Positions 27,143 to 37,080 of a stretch of DNA of 64,000 nucleotides are shown piece by piece. The stretch spans positions 1-64,000 of the forward strand of contig JAJRXX010000019.1 of assembly GCA_024276075.1 (NCBI GenBank), written 5' to 3'. A model generated the notes under the pieces. The model was not told the DNA's origin and searched no databases. It saw only the letters and a program-made list of their open reading frames with translations. This DNA comes from Planctomycetota bacterium. GTDB taxonomy: Bacteria > Planctomycetota > Phycisphaerae > Phycisphaerales > Phycisphaeraceae. The position numbers and the translations under genes were made by a program. Each line of letters starts with the position of its first letter. Within the stretch, counting starts at the first letter, position 1.

Positions 27143-28453
27143 ATGAATACCAGCACCCATGCAGAAAAAAAGTCTAAATTGCAGATCGCGTTCTTCGTGA
27201 TGTCACTCTGCGTGGTCCTAAGTGGCTACACATCTGCCGTGGCTGACGAAGCTGCGGCGCCGCCTGAAAAAGGGTGGATGCATTTGGGTGACGGGCTACA
27301 CCGGTGGTTGAGGTCCGTTCCGGAACATGGCTTGGGAGATTGGATCGGCGTTCGTTCCACGCTGGCGGAATACGGCATCTCGCTCGAGGGCGCGCTGATC
27401 GCCGATTGGGCGTCAAACTGGCACGGCGGAACGAACACCAACGGTTCGTCGTTCCAGAACCTGTTCATCATCGACCTGTCGTTTGATACCGAGGTCTTAT
27501 TCGGTCTCGAAGGCGGCACGATCTTCGTGGAGTTCTACAACCAGAACGGCGAGGACCCCGCGGTGGACTCCGGCGACTTCCAAGGACACACAAATATCGC
27601 CGCCGACGGTCGAACGGAGATCGCCGAGTTGTGGTACGAACAGTTCTTGGCAAACGGCATGATCAGGGTCAAGGTTGGCAAAGTCGAGGCAAATGCCGAG
27701 TTCGCTTACGTCGACAATGGCGGCGAGTTCATCAATTCATCAATGGGTTTTAGCCCCACGATTTTTATACTACCCACCTACCCCGACCCAGCCATGAGCG
27801 TCAACGTCTTTGTATACCCCAACGACAACCTTTACATGGGGGTCGGTGTATTCGACGGCGCGCTACAGGAAGGTAAATCGACAGGCATGCTCGGTCCCAA
27901 GACATTTTTTGATGACCCTTCAGACCTGTTCGTCATCGGCGAAGCGGGCTTTTTGTGGGCTGCGGGTGGCGGTGAGTTGCCGGGTCGGTTCGCGGTTGGC
28001 GCTTGGGGACACACCGGTACGTTTACTCGATTTGATGGCGGCACCAAGGAAGGCACCACAGGCTTCTATCTCCTCGTCGACCAGACCCTCTGGAATGAAA
28101 ACCCAGGTGACGAAGAAGACGGGCAAGGCATTGGTATGTTCTTCCAGTATGGCTACGCCAACCCTGACGTCAGCAGTGCGGAGCACCACGTAGGTATTGG
28201 CGCCGTCTGGGCCGGGGCGTTGCCCGGGCGTAACGATGACATCATGGGGATCGGGGCTACTTACGTCCGGTTCAGCGACGAACCCGGTGCAGGCTTTACC
28301 GATGAGGGCGAAACCACCCTGGAGCTATTTTATAAAGTTCAAGTCCTGCCCTGGGCCAGTATCAAGCCGGACCTGCAATACATCTTCAATCCCGGTGGCG
28401 TAGACCTGAAAGACGCCTTGGCGGGAACCCTCCGTGTTGAGGTGGCGTTCTAA
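27143..28453 (+). CDS. OprB-type carbohydrate-selective porin
   Basis: 436 residues from the ATG at 27143, chosen because AAGGAG lies 11 nt upstream; in-frame codons further upstream lack a signal. Signal peptide (FFVMSLCVVLSGYTSAVADE), then the OprB opening HGLGDWIGVRSTLAEYGISL and alternating beta-strands to the C-terminus, which ends in Phe (LRVEVAF), the usual outer-membrane insertion signal. Known members form trimeric channels for sugars; the substrate here is unknown. It lies in an accessory region with a chemoreceptor downstream. Confidence 0.85.
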   Translation: MNTSTHAEKKSKLQIAFFVMSLCVVLSGYTSAVADEAAAPPEKGWMHLGDGLHRWLRSVPEHGLGDWIGVRSTLAEYGISLEGALIADWASNWHGGTNTNGSSFQNLFIIDLSFDTEVLFGLEGGTIFVEFYNQNGEDPAVDSGDFQGHTNIAADGRTEIAELWYEQFLANGMIRVKVGKVEANAEFAYVDNGGEFINSSMGFSPTIFILPTYPDPAMSVNVFVYPNDNLYMGVGVFDGALQEGKSTGMLGPKTFFDDPSDLFVIGEAGFLWAAGGGELPGRFAVGAWGHTGTFTRFDGGTKEGTTGFYLLVDQTLWNENPGDEEDGQGIGMFFQYGYANPDVSSAEHHVGIGAVWAGALPGRNDDIMGIGATYVRFSDEPGAGFTDEGETTLELFYKVQVLPWASIKPDLQYIFNPGGVDLKDALAGTLRVEVAF

Positions 28454-28765
28454 GCTAATACATTCGGTAGGGCACTTGCATTTCCAACCCCGATTCAAGA
28501 TCACCCCAGTGATCCCATTATCGGTCTGTCTCGAGCGACAAGACATATGGGACCATTTTCTAATGGTTTTGCCGTCAAAGGCCTTCTAACCGATTAACGG
28601 GCGACGGATAAGTGCGTATGCATGAAAGGTCGGCTGTGAATAAGCCGAATGGTTTATTTGTCAGGATACCTCTAAACACTAGGTATCGTGGAAATTATAC
28701 AGCATCGTTCTCTAAGGGAGTGTTGAAGCTGTTCGTCGCATCAAACAGGAAGCAAGGAGAAAGCC

Positions 28766-29383
28766 ATGAAGATTATTCGGACATTTGTTCTCGCGTTGAC
28801 TTTTATGGGCATTGTGGCGGGAAACGCCAACGCCGATTTCAAGGCAGAAATCAAAGAGAAAGGCAACGCGTATAAGAAGCTTGTGAATAGCATCGTTGAG
28901 CAGGCTGTCTCGGGCCAGATCGACCAGGCTAAGGTCACAAAAGAAGCCAAAGATTTGGTCAAGATCGGCGTCTGGTACGCCCAGCAGTACGCCAAGGCCT
29001 ACCCCGAGTCCGAGAAGATGATGCAAATCCTTATCGATAACGCCGTGACCACCGACGCCAACGGCAACGTCACCGGCTTCGGCGACATGGTCAGCCTCTC
29101 CATCGAGCAGATCGAGGAGCTCTGGCACGATAAGGGTATTCTGCACCAGGCTGGAAACGATCTGGCATTTGACCCCGACGACGAAGACTACGAGCACTTT
29201 TCAAATCCATGGGACGGCATCGTCCACCCGGCGACGGCCGCCGTCCTCGCGCATGAATGGAGCAAGTCCAAAGACGAAGCCCATCTCAGCCAGATGAAAG
29301 CCGAGCTGATCGAAGTGCTCGAGCACCGAGACCTGATAGAGGAATACCTTCTTATGAAAGCTGATGCGTTTGCGCAGCGGTAA
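28766..29383 (+). CDS. Secreted helical protein of unknown function
   Basis: 205 residues, signal peptide (TFVLALTFMGIVAGNANA) and good ribosome-binding site (AAGGAG). The mature part is mostly charged helix (DFKAEIKEKGNAYKKLVNSI, then KEAKDLVKIGVWYAQQYAKA) with histidines in ELWHDKGILHQ and IVHPATAAVLAHEW. No family recognised. The chemoreceptor-receiver gene starts 82 bp downstream on the same strand, so the two may be one transcript. A periplasmic partner or ligand-binding protein for that receptor is a reasonable guess, nothing more. Confidence 0.7.
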   Translation: MKIIRTFVLALTFMGIVAGNANADFKAEIKEKGNAYKKLVNSIVEQAVSGQIDQAKVTKEAKDLVKIGVWYAQQYAKAYPESEKMMQILIDNAVTTDANGNVTGFGDMVSLSIEQIEELWHDKGILHQAGNDLAFDPDDEDYEHFSNPWDGIVHPATAAVLAHEWSKSKDEAHLSQMKAELIEVLEHRDLIEEYLLMKADAFAQR

Positions 29384-29465
29384 GTAATACTAGCGGTGTG
29401 GTGCGGAGCACAACCTTATCGGCTTCGCCGGGTTGTGGTTCGCACCGTGCTTTGGGAGGCGTCCA

Positions 29466-31964
29466 GTGTTACGGAAAATCTTGTTGGCGTTTATCGCAGT
29501 CGACATGGTTCTGGTCGCCGTGGCGGTACTGGTCTACAGCTCATTGAACGGACTCAAGCACGAGATTAACCACAGTGCCAACGTAGTCCAACCCTTCCGC
29601 CAAGCGGCAACCTCCGCCTCCAGTGACGTCTTGGGTGTCAGCAGGCTCATCGGTGGCAGCTTCCTCGCAAGCAACGAAGATCAAATCAACGCTCTGCGGC
29701 AGCAAACAAACGTTACCTTAAATCGGTTGTCGCAAGTATTAAAAGAATTACAGAGTGATCGCTTCGCACAACTACTCGCAGCCGCCATAGATACCCAAAC
29801 CGAAAACGAGCAAGCAGAAGGCACCGCTCAAGAAAACGAAGCCGGTGAAGCCGAAGGCGCCTCGCAGCAGGCCGACGCCTCACAGACCGTCGGGGACCTG
29901 ATCGCGGAGATCGTGGAAGAGAATCGAAAATTTCAATCCTCCGCGGTACGTGCCATGGACCTGGCGGTTGACACGCTCAAGATGGTCAAGCAAGAGCAAA
30001 AGCTGAAAATAAATTTGTCCAAAAAATTCCGCAAGACCCTTAGCCTCGAATCGGCGAACCCAAAAAAATTCGGCCAAATGGCTAGGGGCGTCATCGTGTT
30101 GATGTACACAAAGAGCATCAGGGAAGCCATGAACGTCGCGGGGCCCAGGTTCACCACTGGCTACAAAGCCATGCTCAAACACTGTCAGGAAAACGACCTG
30201 GGCGACATGACCAAACGCCTTGAAGCGCTCAAGGAAACGTACGATCAGACGTATACCCTGGTCCGCAAAAGACTCGGTAGCGGGTCGGACTACAGCGTAC
30301 TCAACGCACAGGCACAGCGGATCGCCACCAACATCAACCGTCTGGATGTCATGGCTACACGGTGGTCTGAGCAGGCAGCCACATCAGCGTACGAAAATGC
30401 TGAGCAAACGATTACCAATCTCATTGCATTGACCGTTGCAGGGAGTTTTTTGTCACTCGGTTTGGGTATTGTCATTGCTCGGCGGATCAGCAAGCCCGTT
30501 GTTGAGATGGTGCGGTGTCTCCAAACCATTACCAGACACCCTGGCCAGTTCGACCTGACCCAGCGTATAGACGTCAAAGCCAAAGACGAGATCGCACTCT
30601 TGGGCACATGGCTTGGCGACTTCATGGTAAAGGTACACGACACCATTGTTAGCGTCGGCGACGCGGCACAAGGGGTGTCGAAATCAGCAATAGAAATAGC
30701 TTCCTCCAGCGAGGACATCGCACGGAGTATGGGCGATCAGAGCAGGGAGGTCATGCAAGTCTCCTCAGCGATTGAGCAGATGTCAGCGTCCGTTGTTGAG
30801 GTCGCGCGCAAGAGCACCGATGCCGCTGGAAACGCCAATGAAGCGGGCACCATCGCGGAGGGAGGCGGGGAAATAGTCCAACAGGTGATCGACGGTATGA
30901 GTTCGATCAACGAAGCGGTATCGACCGGTGCCAAGGCTGTCACCGAGCTTGGAAAACGCAGCACGGAGATCGGGCAGATCATCAAAGTCATCAACGACAT
31001 CGCCGACCAGACAAATCTGTTGGCGTTAAACGCCGCCATCGAAGCCGCTCGTGCAGGCGAGCATGGGCGCGGGTTCGCGGTCGTTGCCGACGAGGTGCGC
31101 AAGCTCGCCGACCGTACCACCGGTGCTACAGCGGAAATATCCGATTCCATCAAAGCGATTCAAACAGACACCGCTCAGGCGGTTGAACGGATGAGCAGCG
31201 GCACCGAACGCGTCGAAGCGGGGATGGTCAGCGCGACCGAAGCCGGGGAAAGGCTCCAGCAGATCGTCCAGAGTGCCAAGCAAGTCGCAGCCATGATCGA
31301 ATCGATCGCGGCAGCTGCAGAGCAACAATCAGCCGCAAGCGAAGAAGTCAGCAGAGCCATCAATACGATCAATACGATTACACAAAACGTATCGCTAGGC
31401 GGAAGCAACAGCGCTGCGAATTCAGTCAGCGGGTTGATCCAGCGTTCCTCAGAGTTAGGGGCGTCCCTGAGCCGGTTCAAGCTAAATGTCGACATTACCG
31501 GCGATGCCGCCAAGTGGACCCGCAGCGACGAGGGACCGGTGCGTATCTTAATTGTGGACGACGACCCTGCTATCCAAGAGTTGATCAAAAATCACCTCAA
31601 AGAGCGTGGCGAGTGCACCGTCGCAGGCGGCGGGAAACAGGCGATATCCGAGTTCCGGTCATTGTTAGACCAGGGCTCTTGCTTCGACCTGGTTTGCCTG
31701 GACATCGCGATGCCGGACATGGATGGGCGAACAGCCCTCGATGAGATTAGAAATTTGGAAAAAGAATATGGGTTGGGTTACAGGCAACGATCCAAGGTCG
31801 CAATGATCACCGCATTGGATCAAGCTCAGGACAAGCTCAAAGCATACAAATCATCCTGTGACGCCTACATCAACAAGCCAATCGAGAAAAGCCAATTACT
31901 CGAAGCCATCGAGTCGCTAGGCGTCCGCCAGCCCAGTCCAGAGCAACACAGCGAAGCCGCTTAG
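29466..31964 (+). CDS. Methyl-accepting chemotaxis protein fused to a receiver domain
   Basis: 832 residues from the GTG at 29466, preceded by GGGAGG. Membrane helix 1 at about 4-22; periplasmic part 23-317 containing an acidic Gln/Glu/Ala-rich linker near 115-140; membrane helix 2 at about 318-340; HAMP; cytoplasmic coiled-coil signalling domain with the conserved tip [19 protein letters not shown] near 515-535; and a C-terminal CheY-like receiver from about 692 ([10 protein letters not shown], acceptor Asp in [11 protein letters not shown], Lys in AYINKPIEK). Receivers are rarely fused to receptors; here one could feed back on adaptation or act as a phosphate sink. Confidence 0.92.
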   Translation: MLRKILLAFIAVDMVLVAVAVLVYSSLNGLKHEINHSANVVQPFRQAATSASSDVLGVSRLIGGSFLASNEDQINALRQQTNVTLNRLSQVLKELQSDRFAQLLAAAIDTQTENEQAEGTAQENEAGEAEGASQQADASQTVGDLIAEIVEENRKFQSSAVRAMDLAVDTLKMVKQEQKLKINLSKKFRKTLSLESANPKKFGQMARGVIVLMYTKSIREAMNVAGPRFTTGYKAMLKHCQENDLGDMTKRLEALKETYDQTYTLVRKRLGSGSDYSVLNAQAQRIATNINRLDVMATRWSEQAATSAYENAEQTITNLIALTVAGSFLSLGLGIVIARRISKPVVEMVRCLQTITRHPGQFDLTQRIDVKAKDEIALLGTWLGDFMVKVHDTIVSVGDAAQGVSKSAIEIASSSEDIARSMGDQSREVMQVSSAIEQMSASVVEVARKSTDAAGNANEAGTIAEGGGEIVQQVIDGMSSINEAVSTGAKAVTELGKRSTEIGQIIKVINDIADQTNLLALNAAIEAARAGEHGRGFAVVADEVRKLADRTTGATAEISDSIKAIQTDTAQAVERMSSGTERVEAGMVSATEAGERLQQIVQSAKQVAAMIESIAAAAEQQSAASEEVSRAINTINTITQNVSLGGSNSAANSVSGLIQRSSELGASLSRFKLNVDITGDAAKWTRSDEGPVRILIVDDDPAIQELIKNHLKERGECTVAGGGKQAISEFRSLLDQGSCFDLVCLDIAMPDMDGRTALDEIRNLEKEYGLGYRQRSKVAMITALDQAQDKLKAYKSSCDAYINKPIEKSQLLEAIESLGVRQPSPEQHSEAA

Positions 31965-32026
31965 AGTGATTTGCCTTTTTTGATTACAATAATTTCTTCG
32001 TAACCACCCGCGTCCATCGCCAGCGC

Positions 32027-32116
32027 GCTGAATGCTACAAGGCCACCACATATAACGCCGCGAATAAGCTCGCACTCGTCCACAGAGCCACGAAATTGAA
32101 CTCCCCAACGGATGTA
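32027..32116 (+). pseudogene. Fragment resembling the 3' end of sthA
   Basis: Translated, it reads AECYKATTYNAANKLALVHR followed by ATKLNSPTDV, against AECYKVAAYNAANKLALIRS at the end of sthA (23567-23664 region). Nucleotide identity is also high (for example ACGCCGCGAATAAGCTCGCA). No start, no upstream FAD domain and no stop at the matching place, so it is a relic of a duplicated or transferred sthA-like gene. Confidence 0.8.
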
Positions 32117-32318
32117 CGTTTAAAGCCGAACCCCACCCAATCACCGCCTGCTCCGTTGTTTGGGGCACTTGGTTTTACCCGTTTCATTAAATTCATCCCG
32201 CCATCACCAGTAGCGATGGCACACTGCCAAGACACAGAGAGTCCGCCCTACACCGTTGGTAGAAATTGGCACTAACTCAGGGCTATACTTAATGAGTTCA
32301 GGAGATGAGAGACGACCA

Positions 32319-33335
32319 ATGACACCCCCCCAGACTAAATTTCGAGCCATCCTTTGCTATGCGGTCATCGTCAGCCTATGCGCCGTAACGAACGCCGAGT
32401 TCCTCCGCGTCGTCGCCTATAACACCGTCAACAACCCAGATAACGCCTCGGAAGACGCTGCCTTCACGACCGTCTTCGACGCTATCGGCACAGAGGTGGT
32501 TGACGGTCGTGCCAAGCGGCCTGACGTGATCGCCGTAGCGGAAACGGACGCAGGCTCCTCTGCACGACTGGTGAACTTGTTGAACAATCTCTACGGCGTC
32601 ACCAGCTACAATATCATTACGTCTTCACCCAGTGGTTTTTTCGACCGCACCGCGGTCGTATATGACTCGAGCACCGTTAGCCTGCTCGGATCCACCGAAT
32701 TGACGGCAGGGTTAACCCACAACACCGTTAGAACACTGCTGCGTCCTGTCGGTACCAGTGGCAGTGCTGATTTTTACGTCTACGCTATTCATTTGAAATC
32801 GGGGTCGTCTTCCAGTGATAAAACGACCCGCGCTTCCGAAGCGGCTCTGCTGCGTGCCGACGCCGATGCTTTGGGTGACGGCGCCAATATCTTGTACGCG
32901 GGTGACTTCAATCTTCTGGGTAGTTCGGAAGGAGCGTGGTCAAACTTAACCGCTTCGGGTAACGCCCAAGCGTTCGACACGGCTAACTCCCCTGGCGAAT
33001 GGCGCGACGACCCTGCTTTTATAGACCTGCATACCCAAGACCCACGCAGCAACATGGACGATCGCTTCGATTTCCAGTTCGTGTCGGGAGAATTGCTCGA
33101 TGGTGTTGGGCTGGACTACCTGCCAGGATCATTTCATGTGTTTGGCAATAACGGCACGCATACCCTTGGCTCAGCGATCGACTCAGGCACGGGAGCATCC
33201 ACGGCTGTGCTGTCAGCTTTGATCGCCGCCAGCGATCATCTGCCTGTGGTAGCCGACTACCAAATTCCAGAACCCACCTGCGCCGCACTGCTCGCCGTCG
33301 GCTGCCTTCTGCTGACCCGGCGCCGCGCGGCATGA
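32319..33335 (+). CDS. Secreted EEP-family (endonuclease/exonuclease/phosphatase) protein with PEP-CTERM tail
   Basis: About 338 residues from the ATG at 32319 (32292 is an alternative). Signal peptide (LCYAVIVSLCAVTNA), then the EEP active-site series: RVVAYNTVN (Asn), PDVIAVAETD (Glu), YAIHLKSG (His), LYAGDFNLLG (Asp and Asn) and AASDHLPVVADY (Asp-His). The C-terminus is a sorting signal, IPEPTCAALLAVGCLLL then TRRRAA. All catalytic positions look intact, so an exported phosphodiesterase (possibly nuclease) delivered by exosortase is likely. Substrate unknown. Confidence 0.85.
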   Translation: MTPPQTKFRAILCYAVIVSLCAVTNAEFLRVVAYNTVNNPDNASEDAAFTTVFDAIGTEVVDGRAKRPDVIAVAETDAGSSARLVNLLNNLYGVTSYNIITSSPSGFFDRTAVVYDSSTVSLLGSTELTAGLTHNTVRTLLRPVGTSGSADFYVYAIHLKSGSSSSDKTTRASEAALLRADADALGDGANILYAGDFNLLGSSEGAWSNLTASGNAQAFDTANSPGEWRDDPAFIDLHTQDPRSNMDDRFDFQFVSGELLDGVGLDYLPGSFHVFGNNGTHTLGSAIDSGTGASTAVLSALIAASDHLPVVADYQIPEPTCAALLAVGCLLLTRRRAA

Positions 33336-33376
33336 CCACTCCCACAGGGTAGGCACCGTAGCGAAGATGAGAAAAG

Positions 33377-33451
33377 GGTGAGCGAGGGGATTCGAACCCC
33401 CGACCCCCGCGACCACAACGCGGTGCTCTAACCAACTGAGCTACGCTCACC
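33377..33451 (-). tRNA. tRNA-His (GTG anticodon)
   Basis: Minus-strand cloverleaf GGTGAGCG-TAGCTCAGTTGG with anticodon arm CCGCG-TTGTGGT-CGCGG (anticodon GTG) and T arm GGGTTCGAATCCC. The extra 5' G opposite the C discriminator is the His identity feature and is encoded. No 3' CCA is encoded. Confidence 0.95.
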
Positions 33452-33560
33452 CAATCGGCCAGGATCATACAGAATATCGCACCTTAAGACGACAATACGA
33501 CCATCTCCGCAAAACTGTCAAACACCCGCTACAGCCCACCCCAACATCAAGATGCACCTC

Positions 33561-33648
33561 TAATACCCATCAAGATTAATACTCGCGCGACATCTGCAAA
33601 CGCGAAGACAAAACAGACAATAACTTACATCACTTACGACGCGCTAGA
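33561..33648. repeat. Dispersed repeat of the AATCAAGATTAATACT family, copy 2
   Basis: TAATACCCATCAAGATTAAT then ACTCGCGCGACATCTGCAAA and CTTACGACGCGCTAG. Matches 23666-23738, and 51625-51708 in inverse orientation. It is followed by the palindromic stretch ATACGCAATACGTAT. Confidence 0.65.
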
Positions 33649-33763
33649 ACTATACGCAATACGTATAAAATTCGAATAGGCAACCACCCTTAAGGGACTC
33701 CATTAACACGTCGATAAAAGTATTATCCGCCGCACTTGGGCCGAAAAACGGAGTCTTATAACC

Positions 33764-34714
33764 ATGTCAGACAAACAGGATACCGCCGTACAGCAAGGGG
33801 GAGCCGAGATTCTGCTCGAATCGGGCACCAACGAGCTTGAAGTCCTCGTCTTCACACTCGGCGACGGCGTCTACGGCGTAAACGTCGCTAAGGTTCGCGA
33901 AGTCATCCTGCCCGTGGACATCGCCGCGAGCCCCGATCAGCCCGAGTCCGTGTTAGGCATGTTCAACCTGCGAAACCAAGTGCTCCCGCTGGTCGACCTA
34001 CACCACTATTTCAATATCCCACCGGCAGACGCCAATCCGAAGAACCGCCGCGTCATCGTCACCGAGTTCAACGGCGTACAGGCTGCGTTCCTAGTCGAAA
34101 AAGTCGATCAGATATACAGAATGAGTTGGGCTAACATGCGACCCGTCCCCGAAACACAACACCAGCAGCAATTCGCCGTCACAGGCATCACCGAGATCAA
34201 CGGGCAACTCGTACTCATGCTCGACTTTGAGTCCGTTTTCGACCACATCAGCATGCAGGACAAACTGCACATCGACCGCGTCGAAAACGACCTCGGCGTC
34301 GACCGCGCTTCCTGTAAAATCATCATCGCGGAAGACAGCAACTTCATACGCAGTATCATGGAGTCGGTCCTGAAAAACAGTGGGTATACGAATCTGCGAA
34401 GCTTCACGAACGGGGCCGACGCCTGGCATGAGCTTGAAGCATCAACAAAAAACACCGACGCCGCTGTCGACATTTTGATCACCGACGTCGAGATGCCCAT
34501 GATGGACGGCCTGGCGCTGACCCGACACGTCAAGGAACACGCACAGCTAAAAACCACACCAGTACTCCTGTTTAGCTCACTGATCACCGACGACACACGC
34601 CACAAGGGCGATCAGGTCGGCGCAGACGAGCAACTCGCCAAGCCCCAGCTACCCGAGCTGGTCGGCATCGTCGACCGCTGGATGCAAAAGGGCGTCATCA
34701 AGCCCGCTGCGTGA
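33764..34714 (+). CDS. cheV: CheV-type chemotaxis coupling protein
   Basis: 316 residues: CheW-like domain about 22-165 (VLVFTLGDGVYGVNVAKVRE, and VLGMFNLRNQVLPLVDLHHY) that docks receptor and CheA, then a receiver domain about 185-310 with the acceptor Asp in ILITDVEMPMMDG. Known role: couples receptors to CheA with phosphorylation-dependent damping. No cheA is adjacent. The chemoreceptor with its own receiver is 1.8 kb upstream, which makes CheV a candidate partner. Confidence 0.93.
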   Translation: MSDKQDTAVQQGGAEILLESGTNELEVLVFTLGDGVYGVNVAKVREVILPVDIAASPDQPESVLGMFNLRNQVLPLVDLHHYFNIPPADANPKNRRVIVTEFNGVQAAFLVEKVDQIYRMSWANMRPVPETQHQQQFAVTGITEINGQLVLMLDFESVFDHISMQDKLHIDRVENDLGVDRASCKIIIAEDSNFIRSIMESVLKNSGYTNLRSFTNGADAWHELEASTKNTDAAVDILITDVEMPMMDGLALTRHVKEHAQLKTTPVLLFSSLITDDTRHKGDQVGADEQLAKPQLPELVGIVDRWMQKGVIKPAA

Positions 34715-34923
34715 CCGATCGGCGTATCGCACACCAACCCGCTTTCCAAAAATCACCACACACCCTTTCTCGCGGGTTGCTGTGAACACGTTCAACCAGA
34801 CCAACCCCGTGTTTGCCGGTGGTTGATACGCACATTAGACTCATCTATTCAAAATCGACACGCCAACCGAGCGGGTTTTGTACCCCCGGATAAAAGACCG
34901 CCACGCCCTCGCAGGAGCACCCG

Positions 34924-35658
34924 ATGGACGCGGACCACCGCCACGAACTCAAAGAAAACGACCTCGCCGAATTCATCACGCACTTCGGCCAGTGGTGGTC
35001 AAAGCACGGCAACAAACTCCTGCTGTCCGCCCTGGTAATCAGCGTGGTGATCCTCGGCAGGCAATGGCTACACACACGCTCCGCCGCCGCACAGGAAAAC
35101 GCCTGGGCCGACCTCGCCGGCGCCACCAGCCCCGACAGCTACCGACTCGTCGCACTGTCGCACGACAACCCCACCGTCCGTGCCATGGCGTACCTTCGCG
35201 GCGCAGACCTGCTGCTGAACGAAGCCGTCGCGGGGCCCGGTGACGACGACAACACCGCCAATGACTCCGCCAAACTCACCGCCCAACAGTCGCTCCAAGA
35301 GGCCGCTGCAATGTATAACCAGGTCATCCAAGACAACCAAGCACCTCTGGCATTTCACCTCAACGCTGGATTAGGCCTCGCCGCCGTCGCCGAAGGTCAG
35401 CGCGATTGGCCACAAGCCAAGCAGCTTTACGAACAAGTCATCGATCAAGCCGGCGCCGCGTTCCCCACCATTGCACACCAGGCGCAGGCCCGGCTCGACA
35501 TGCTCGACCGTCTACGTGAGCCCGTCGTCTTCGCACCCGACCCGCCCAAAGAGGACACAGTCTTCACGCCGCCCTCGCTCACACCCGATGTCAAAGTACC
35601 CTCTCTTCTGCTGCCTGATGGGGACACCCCCGACAACCCGCCCACCGAGCCCCAGTGA
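34924..35658 (+). CDS. TPR-like single-pass membrane protein
   Basis: 244 residues. N-terminal cytoplasmic segment, one membrane helix (KLLLSALVISVVILGRQW, about 36-55), then a helical region that looks like tetratricopeptide repeats (LNAGLGLAAVAEGQRDWPQA, KQLYEQVIDQAG). Architecture resembles YfgM/BamD-type periplasmic TPR proteins. AGGAG precedes the ATG. Its stop codon is directly followed by the start codon of the pseudouridine synthase gene, so the two are translationally linked. Confidence 0.7.
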   Translation: MDADHRHELKENDLAEFITHFGQWWSKHGNKLLLSALVISVVILGRQWLHTRSAAAQENAWADLAGATSPDSYRLVALSHDNPTVRAMAYLRGADLLLNEAVAGPGDDDNTANDSAKLTAQQSLQEAAAMYNQVIQDNQAPLAFHLNAGLGLAAVAEGQRDWPQAKQLYEQVIDQAGAAFPTIAHQAQARLDMLDRLREPVVFAPDPPKEDTVFTPPSLTPDVKVPSLLLPDGDTPDNPPTEPQ

Positions 35659-36954
35659 ATGGCCCCCGGCCACCAGCCATCTCGATCTGATCGGACACAC
35701 GACCAAGCCGACCCGCACGACAACCCCATCGACGCCAATACCGACACCGAGCAAGGCCCCAAGCACCGGCACTTCACCGTCACCCGTGACCCCGACAAAC
35801 GACTCGACGTCTACCTCCAGCAACGCCTCAAAGGTATCAGCAGAAGCCGCATCCAAAAGCTCATCGACCTCGGCGGCGTCACCGTCAACGGCCAAACACC
35901 CAAGCACAGCACACTCATCCACCAGGGCGATCGCATCGACGTCATCCTGCCGCCCCGTGCCGTTCGCACCATACTCCCCGAGCCCATTCCCATCGACGTC
36001 GTCTACGAAGACGACTGGTTCATCATCATCAACAAACAGGCCAACCTCATCGTCCACCCTGCACGCAGCCACCTATCAGGCACACTCCTGAACGGCTTGG
36101 CATATCGTTTCAAACAGCGGCAAGAACAAGCCGGCCAATCCTGGCAGCCTCGCACCACCCGCGGATTCAGCGAGCACGATCGAAAAAACGAATCACTCGG
36201 CCAAGTCGATGGGCTAAGCGCAGTCGGGGCACAGGAGTTTCGCCCCGGCATCGTCCATCGACTCGACAAGAACACCACGGGCGTGCTCGTCGTCGCGAAA
36301 AACGACGAAGGACATTGGACCATCGCACGACAATTTGAAAATCGACAAACCCTCAAAGCCTACCTCGCCGTCGTCCACGGGAACATCGACGCCGTCGGAG
36401 GCGTCATCGAGCAGCCCATCGGCAAGCACCCTACCATCCGCGAGGCTATGGCTGTCCGACACGACAGCACCGCAAAACAAGCTGTCACACTATTCCGTGT
36501 ACGCGAACAATACCGTGGCTACACGCTCGTCGAGCTCGAGCTAAAAACCGGTCGCACACACCAGATCCGCGTGCACCTGTCCTACATCGGCCACCCCATC
36601 GTGGGCGACATCCTCTACGGCGGCGAACCCCTCGGCACCCCGGAACTCGACGCGCCACCCATCGCAGCCGGCGCGCGACGCGACCTCACATTCGCACGTG
36701 ACAAAGACCAGGGCCTGCAAATTGAAACCCAAGCTACGCAGCGCGACGATCTGATCATCGCCCACCCCGCGCTGCACGCCACGCTGCTACGATTCAATCA
36801 CCCAGCTACCCACAAGCCCGTCACGTTCACCGCACCGCTACACGAACCCATGCGCTCGCTCGTGCGCGAGCTGCGTAGCCGCCCCGGCGACGGGCCCGTT
36901 GCTACAGAGGGGTACTGGGTTGATCTGGATAAAGCGGTGCCGGGCGACACCTAA
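35659..36954 (+). CDS. rluD: RluA-family 23S rRNA pseudouridine synthase (RluD-like)
   Basis: 431 residues, longer than typical RluD (about 320) because of an N-terminal extension, an insert after the SHLSGTLLNGL motif and a long C-terminal part. S4 RNA-binding domain near 50-110 (LDVYLQQRLKGISRSRIQKL), then the catalytic block GIVHRLDKNTTGVLVVAKND with the nucleophilic Asp near residue 203, and LKTGRTHQIRVHLSYIGHPI. The stop codon TAA coincides with the left TA of a palindromic element. Confidence 0.9.
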   Translation: MAPGHQPSRSDRTHDQADPHDNPIDANTDTEQGPKHRHFTVTRDPDKRLDVYLQQRLKGISRSRIQKLIDLGGVTVNGQTPKHSTLIHQGDRIDVILPPRAVRTILPEPIPIDVVYEDDWFIIINKQANLIVHPARSHLSGTLLNGLAYRFKQRQEQAGQSWQPRTTRGFSEHDRKNESLGQVDGLSAVGAQEFRPGIVHRLDKNTTGVLVVAKNDEGHWTIARQFENRQTLKAYLAVVHGNIDAVGGVIEQPIGKHPTIREAMAVRHDSTAKQAVTLFRVREQYRGYTLVELELKTGRTHQIRVHLSYIGHPIVGDILYGGEPLGTPELDAPPIAAGARRDLTFARDKDQGLQIETQATQRDDLIIAHPALHATLLRFNHPATHKPVTFTAPLHEPMRSLVRELRSRPGDGPVATEGYWVDLDKAVPGDT

Positions 36955-37080
36955 AACACTTATTAGATAAATAATCGCCATGCCTGTTTACATGTCGGGT
37001 GCCACTGGCGGCTTGTCCGCCAGTGCAAAACACCTGCGACGCCTTGCTTGCACTGGCGAAAAATAATGCCAGTTGCTCTA
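36952..37080. mobile_element. TA-flanked palindromic element, degenerate copy (129 bp)
   Basis: Right end GCCAGTTGCTCTA is well kept; the left end (TAAAACACTTATTAGATAAA) is diverged but aligns with the start of the copy at 40973 through ATAAATAATCGCCATG. Interior hairpin CACTGGCGG / CCGCCAGTG at 37003-37025. The left TA lies in the rluD stop codon. Confidence 0.65.
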
